Below, piece by piece: positions 60,395 to 64,000 of a stretch of DNA of 64,000 nucleotides. Both the position numbers and the translations under genes were made by a program. Under the pieces are notes generated by a model. It saw nothing but the letters and a program-made list of their open reading frames with translations. It was not told where the DNA came from and made no database searches. This DNA is from Pollutimonas sp963706785 (GTDB lineage Bacteria > Pseudomonadota > Gammaproteobacteria > Burkholderiales > Burkholderiaceae_B). The stretch's first letter is position 1, and every line of letters begins with the position of its first letter. The stretch lies in NCBI GenBank assembly GCA_963706785.1, contig CAVPNJ010000004.1, forward strand, positions 496,001 through 560,000. The letters are read 5' to 3'.

Positions 60395-62212
60395 TTAGCC
60401 CCGTACGCAGCGCAATAGCTCTTCGCCATAAGCATCGCGCTTACGAACGCCCACACCGCTGATCCCACCCAAATCATCAAGCGACTGCGGGCAATTGAGT
60501 GCAATTTCCCGTAGCGTGGCATCGTGAAAAATCACATAGGCGGGGACCCCATGACTGCGTGCGACCTCTGAACGCCATATGCGCAGGTTCTCGAAGCGCT
60601 GCTGGGCTTCACCCGGCAGGACGATCTCGGCAGCTTTGCTGCGCGCGCTCGCCGTACGCGAGTTTCGCGCTTTTTTCTCGGGCTCTCGGCGAAACATCAA
60701 CGTTCGCTCGCCCTTCAATACTTCGCGGCTTGCATCAGTCAGCGCCAGTGTGCCGTAACCCTCGTTGTCGACAGCCAGCAGACTTTGCGCCAGCAACTGA
60801 CGCAACACCCCCCGCCACGCCTGTTCGGATAAATCAGCGCCTATCCCGAAGACCGTCATGGTTTCGTGTTCGTATTGCTTGATCCTTTCGGTCAGCTTGC
60901 CGCGTAGGATGTCGATAAGATGGCCGGCGCCAAAGCGCTGCCCACGCTCACGCCACAAGCGGTAAACCGCTGACAATATTTTTTGCGCTGCCACTGTGCC
61001 ATCCCAGGCCTGCGGAGGCTCGAGACAGGTGTCGCAATTACCGCAAGACGATATCGTCTGCTCGAAATAAGCCAGCAAACGCTGGCGACGGCACGTAACG
61101 GTTTCACACAAGCCCAGCATCGCATCAAGCTGGGCGCCAAGGCGCCGCCTGAAGGCGTCGTCGCCAGCCGATTCGTTGATCATGCGGCGCTGCTGCACGA
61201 CGTCCTGCAATCCGTAAGCCAACCAGGCTGTGGCCGGCAATCCGTCTCGTCCCGCCCGACCGGTTTCCTGGTAATAGCCTTCAACCGATTTCGGTAAATC
61301 GATATGCGCTACAAAACGCACATCCGGCTTGTTGACCCCCATGCCAAATGCGATCGTGGCGACCATCACCATACCTTCTTCTCGCAGAAAGCGAGCTTGG
61401 TTGGCACTACGCACAGCGGGAGGCAGCCCGGCATGGTACGGAAGGGCTGAAACTCCGTTCTCGCATAGAAATTCAGCCGTTTCTTCGACCCGGGCGCGTG
61501 ACAGGCAATAGACAATGCCACAATCGCCCATATGTTCCGCCTGAATGAACGACAGCAATTGTCGTCTTACCTCATTTTTTTCGATAATGCGATAGCGGAT
61601 ATTGGGCCGGTCGAAACTGGCAACGTAGTGGTGGGCGTCGTTAAGCGCCAAGCGTTCGGCAATCTCACGACGCGTGACGGCGGTGGCCGTGGCGGTGAGC
61701 GCAAGACGGGGTACCTGTGGCCAACGTTCATGCAAAATCGAAAGGCCCAGGTATTCGGGCCGGAAATCATGGCCCCATTGCGATACGCAGTGTGCTTCGT
61801 CAATCGCAAAAAGCGATACCCGACCGCTAGCCAACAGCTCGAGACAACGGTCAGTGAGCAATCTTTCTGGAGCAATATATAGCAGGTCGAGGTCGCCCGC
61901 GAGAAATGCTTGCTCGACATCGCGCGCAGTGCGCCAGTCTTGCGAGGAATTAAGAAATGCCGCGCGCACGCCCAATTCCAGCAGCGCATCGACCTGGTCT
62001 TGCATGAGCGCTATCAGCGGCGAAATGATTATCCCAGTGCCGGGGCGAACCAAAGCCGGAATCTGATAGCAAAGCGATTTGCCGCCGCCAGTGGGCATGA
62101 GCACCAGGGCGTCGCCGCCCTGGACCACATGTTCGATGATGGCCTGTTGGTCGCCGCGAAATGAATCGTAGCCAAAGACTTGCTGCAGTGTTTCGAGGGA
62201 CGAAATGGTCAT
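60395..62212 (-). CDS. recQ: ATP-dependent DNA helicase RecQ
   Basis: RecQ unwinds DNA in recombination and repair. The 605 residues have motif 0 FGYDSFRGDQQAIIEHV near 14-30, Walker A MPTGGGKSLCYQIP near 40-53, DEAH in FAIDEAHCVSQWGHDF near 138, motif VI QETGRAGRDGLPA, the zinc-binding RQC cysteines (C near 372, CGNCDTC near 390) and a C-terminal HRDC domain (RIWRSEVARSHGVPAYVIFH near 525). Full length, no damage seen. Confidence 0.96.
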   Translation of the reverse strand: MTISSLETLQQVFGYDSFRGDQQAIIEHVVQGGDALVLMPTGGGKSLCYQIPALVRPGTGIIISPLIALMQDQVDALLELGVRAAFLNSSQDWRTARDVEQAFLAGDLDLLYIAPERLLTDRCLELLASGRVSLFAIDEAHCVSQWGHDFRPEYLGLSILHERWPQVPRLALTATATAVTRREIAERLALNDAHHYVASFDRPNIRYRIIEKNEVRRQLLSFIQAEHMGDCGIVYCLSRARVEETAEFLCENGVSALPYHAGLPPAVRSANQARFLREEGMVMVATIAFGMGVNKPDVRFVAHIDLPKSVEGYYQETGRAGRDGLPATAWLAYGLQDVVQQRRMINESAGDDAFRRRLGAQLDAMLGLCETVTCRRQRLLAYFEQTISSCGNCDTCLEPPQAWDGTVAAQKILSAVYRLWRERGQRFGAGHLIDILRGKLTERIKQYEHETMTVFGIGADLSEQAWRGVLRQLLAQSLLAVDNEGYGTLALTDASREVLKGERTLMFRREPEKKARNSRTASARSKAAEIVLPGEAQQRFENLRIWRSEVARSHGVPAYVIFHDATLREIALNCPQSLDDLGGISGVGVRKRDAYGEELLRCVRG

Positions 62213-62215
62213 GTG

Positions 62216-63367
62216 CTAATTAATAGGTACTGAAAAGCGAATACCCACATCATAGTCGCCGCTTACTAGTTCACGTTCCGCCCTGAGGCCAATACGCAAA
62301 TTTGGACTGTACCAAAACTGCTGGGTGAAGCCAAAACTGCGCTGAGAGTCCCCTAAGGATGATTCGGCGCTTTCGTACATGCCGGCGAGATCGCCCCACC
62401 GCCCTAATGACACAGTCGCCGTCAACTGCTGCCTGACGCCACCCGCCGCTATAGCGCCATCCTGATAACGGCTAAGGTCGGTAAAGCCCGGGGTGTGCCT
62501 CTCGTTAAGCCAACCCAGCTTCAAATCGTCTAGTATGTCAACCTCGTAGGCCGCCTGGTAGCGCCAGCCTTGTTCGAGACCATAACTCGCCCTTGCGACC
62601 CCGGCGCTCCACGCTCCCCAACCATTTGTTTTATAGCGTCCGCCCACACCTGTCGTTATCAAATCGGGGGCTAATTCTAGTTGTGACTCGACTATGACTT
62701 TAGGGTTAAGCTTGTAACGCAAGACGGTACTGCTCGCGGTAGGTCCGAAATTCAGGTCGCCCTGCTCTTGGCCTGAAGAATAATCCAGGGCTCCAACCGA
62801 CATTGAGTATTGCCAAGCGTGATCGCCTTCGGACCTGGCTCCCGAAGACTGCGAGATGCTGATGCCGCCCATTCGTGCCGAATTCGCCCATGCGGGGACT
62901 GCAATTTCATTGCTTCCCAGACTGACACCCAGCCCTCGTTCGCCGGTATACCGCCAGTTGCTTGATCCGCGTGCCCACGGATCGCTAGACCCTGTTGCCG
63001 TGCCTAGCGAGGGAAGCCGCGTACGCCACGAACCGCGCTTGCCCCTGAGGCCCGGAGAGGACGCCGAAAGCTTTTGCTTATGCCATTTCTGGAAATCGAT
63101 TTCATCCCAAGAGACGTCCACGTTGCCTCCCCAAATATCATGCTCGGCACTTGGCAATACTTCGAGCATTGATCCTTCAGGAACAGGGTCCGGCAATGGA
63201 ACGGGTGGGTCGACAGAAATCTGCTGAACCGGATACAAACGGACCGGCGAGAGATCACGGAGATCGGCTGCGGAACTGGCGTGGCCCCCTATGGCCTGCA
63301 GGCAAGCCAGCGAGATGCCGCATGCAAGAGCCTTCAGTGAAATTGAAAATGATCGAAAAAAATTCAT
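62216..63367 (-). CDS. Secreted protein, probable outer-membrane beta-barrel
   Basis: I do not recognise a named family. From ATG 63367 it has 383 residues (a TTG at 63412 is an alternative). A signal peptide MNFFRSFSISLKALACGISL ends near HASSA-ADL. A Pro-rich segment (DPPVPLPDPVPEGSM) follows. From about residue 100 the alternating aromatic pattern of beta strands is visible (WRYTGERGLGVSLG, WQYSMSVGALDYSSG, WRYQAAYEVDILDDLKLGW), ending VGIRFSVPIN, with no terminal Phe. The last 200 residues resemble the C-terminal part of barrel proteins of the usher or capsule-associated type, but the length excludes a real fimbrial usher. The stop lies 3 bases before recQ's ATG region. Confidence 0.7.
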   Translation of the reverse strand: MNFFRSFSISLKALACGISLACLQAIGGHASSAADLRDLSPVRLYPVQQISVDPPVPLPDPVPEGSMLEVLPSAEHDIWGGNVDVSWDEIDFQKWHKQKLSASSPGLRGKRGSWRTRLPSLGTATGSSDPWARGSSNWRYTGERGLGVSLGSNEIAVPAWANSARMGGISISQSSGARSEGDHAWQYSMSVGALDYSSGQEQGDLNFGPTASSTVLRYKLNPKVIVESQLELAPDLITTGVGGRYKTNGWGAWSAGVARASYGLEQGWRYQAAYEVDILDDLKLGWLNERHTPGFTDLSRYQDGAIAAGGVRQQLTATVSLGRWGDLAGMYESAESSLGDSQRSFGFTQQFWYSPNLRIGLRAERELVSGDYDVGIRFSVPIN

Positions 63368-63416
63368 TGCAAGCAGACAGCCGTCCCTAAATCGAGTCGG
63401 GAACGAATGCAAATAT

Positions 63417-64000
63417 TCATTTAAGCGGACGACGCAGCACCTTCAAGTCGAGCATCGCTTCGCCGCTGGCGTCCAAGGACTTTTTCAGGGCGCTGTACTT
63501 TTCCAGCAACGCTGACTTGTACACAACCCCAAGCAGCTTCGGATGCACATCGTGGTTTACCACCGGCAGCCGCTCGCCCTGAAACTGTAAGAAGTAATCC
63601 TGCGCTTGATCCAGGGTCATGTCCGGATTCAGCGTCTTGACGAAACCGCGACGCAGAACGTCTCCGGCGCGCTTATGCTGCAATTCGCTTTGGCTCAACA
63701 ATAAACTGGTCAGGTCCTGCTGGGCAATGACGCCCTGGTAAACGTTGTTGTCATCCACCACATATAAGTACTTGACAGGATAGTCCAGAAACAGTTGCAA
63801 TGCGTCGGTAACCGGAGCGGTGGTATGCACCACCGTGTCGGCGGGCCGCAGCAGTTCTATGAGCCGCGTTTGCCGCAAACTTTGACGAAGCTGAAGGTCC
63901 CTGTCGCGCACCACCGTTACGTCATACATGGCCACTTGCGCAACCGCCCGAGACACAAAGTATGCCACGACGCAGGCCGGTACAAGAGGCAGCACAATCG
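63417..64000 (-). CDS. ClC-type chloride channel with CBS domains, C-terminal part
   Basis: The frame is open through base 64000, so the 5' part with the ion-conducting helices lies outside. The visible 194 codons begin with the last membrane helix (LPLVPACVVAYFVSRAVAQV) and continue with DRDLQLRQSLRQTRLIELLR and two CBS repeats: VTDALQLFLDYPVKYLYVVD near 60-80 and MTLDQAQDYFLQFQGERLPV near 125-145. The helix-CBS arrangement is that of ClC chloride channels/antiporters (ClcB-like). A GTG at 63995 is not a real start. Confidence 0.85.
   Translation of the reverse strand, partial: IVLPLVPACVVAYFVSRAVAQVAMYDVTVVRDRDLQLRQSLRQTRLIELLRPADTVVHTTAPVTDALQLFLDYPVKYLYVVDDNNVYQGVIAQQDLTSLLLSQSELQHKRAGDVLRRGFVKTLNPDMTLDQAQDYFLQFQGERLPVVNHDVHPKLLGVVYKSALLEKYSALKKSLDASGEAMLDLKVLRRPLK

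Noticed and set aside
62216..63412. Fimbrial usher
   Set aside because: At 383 residues it is less than half the usher length and lacks plug and periplasmic domains.

Overview
The window is about 64 kb of chromosome from a betaproteobacterium, most likely an Alcaligenaceae member of the Bordetella/Pusillimonas type. I infer this from gene content and order: hemH-hrcA-nadK-recN-fur-bamE-dapB-murB on the left, dusB-fis-purH-ruvC-ruvA and ruvB on the right, a Bug/TctC-type receptor next to an IclR regulator, a phasin, and CtaG. I saw no insertion sequence, CRISPR array, rRNA gene or phage gene.

Left core (1-7370): ferrochelatase (cut by the edge), HrcA, NAD kinase, RecN broken by two frameshifts, Fur, the BamE lipoprotein, DapB and MurB. 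Then come a promoter, tRNA-Gly(GCC), a perfect intrinsic terminator and tRNA-Cys(GCA), followed by an accessory stretch (7859-10446) with two membrane proteins of unknown function and about 1 kb of non-coding DNA.

Surface polysaccharide locus (10447-30651): it opens with an RfaH/NusG-type antiterminator gene. A 287-bp untranslated leader follows, built of consecutive perfect stem-loops and carrying an ops-like sequence just before the export genes. Then come wza, wzb, wzc, a Wzx flippase, a polysaccharide pyruvyl transferase, two GT4 glycosyltransferases, an asparagine-synthase-like amidotransferase, a CapK/PaaK-like adenylating enzyme and a candidate Wzy polymerase. The last block matches the Campylobacter pgl module (PglA-, PglC-, PglD-, PglE- and PglF-like). 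That block predicts a glycan started on undecaprenyl phosphate with N,N'-diacetylbacillosamine or a close relative. Most genes overlap or nearly abut, so the locus looks like one long operon, the kind of transcript that needs processive antitermination.

Middle (30800-43950): metNIQ methionine importer (with an intrinsic terminator directly before the metN start codon), a Nudix hydrolase, the two N-degron transferases aat and bpt, pyrD, phasin phaP on the minus strand with its promoter, a TctC receptor, IclR, a CinA-type protein, an EI24-type membrane protein, a thioredoxin-like protein and the RNA helicase RhlE. A similar palindromic element lies at the phaP promoter and in front of iclR.

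Right part (44100-64000): azlCD exporter divergent from ilvE, a zinc-finger protein, a SnoaL-like protein, a YheT-type hydrolase, the BepA-type protease, CtaG, a cation/Ca2+ exchanger, a TM2 protein, a UbiH-type hydroxylase, dusB-fis, purH, ruvC-ruvA, a threonine dehydratase, ruvB, recQ, an outer-membrane beta-barrel candidate, and a ClC chloride channel cut by the right edge.
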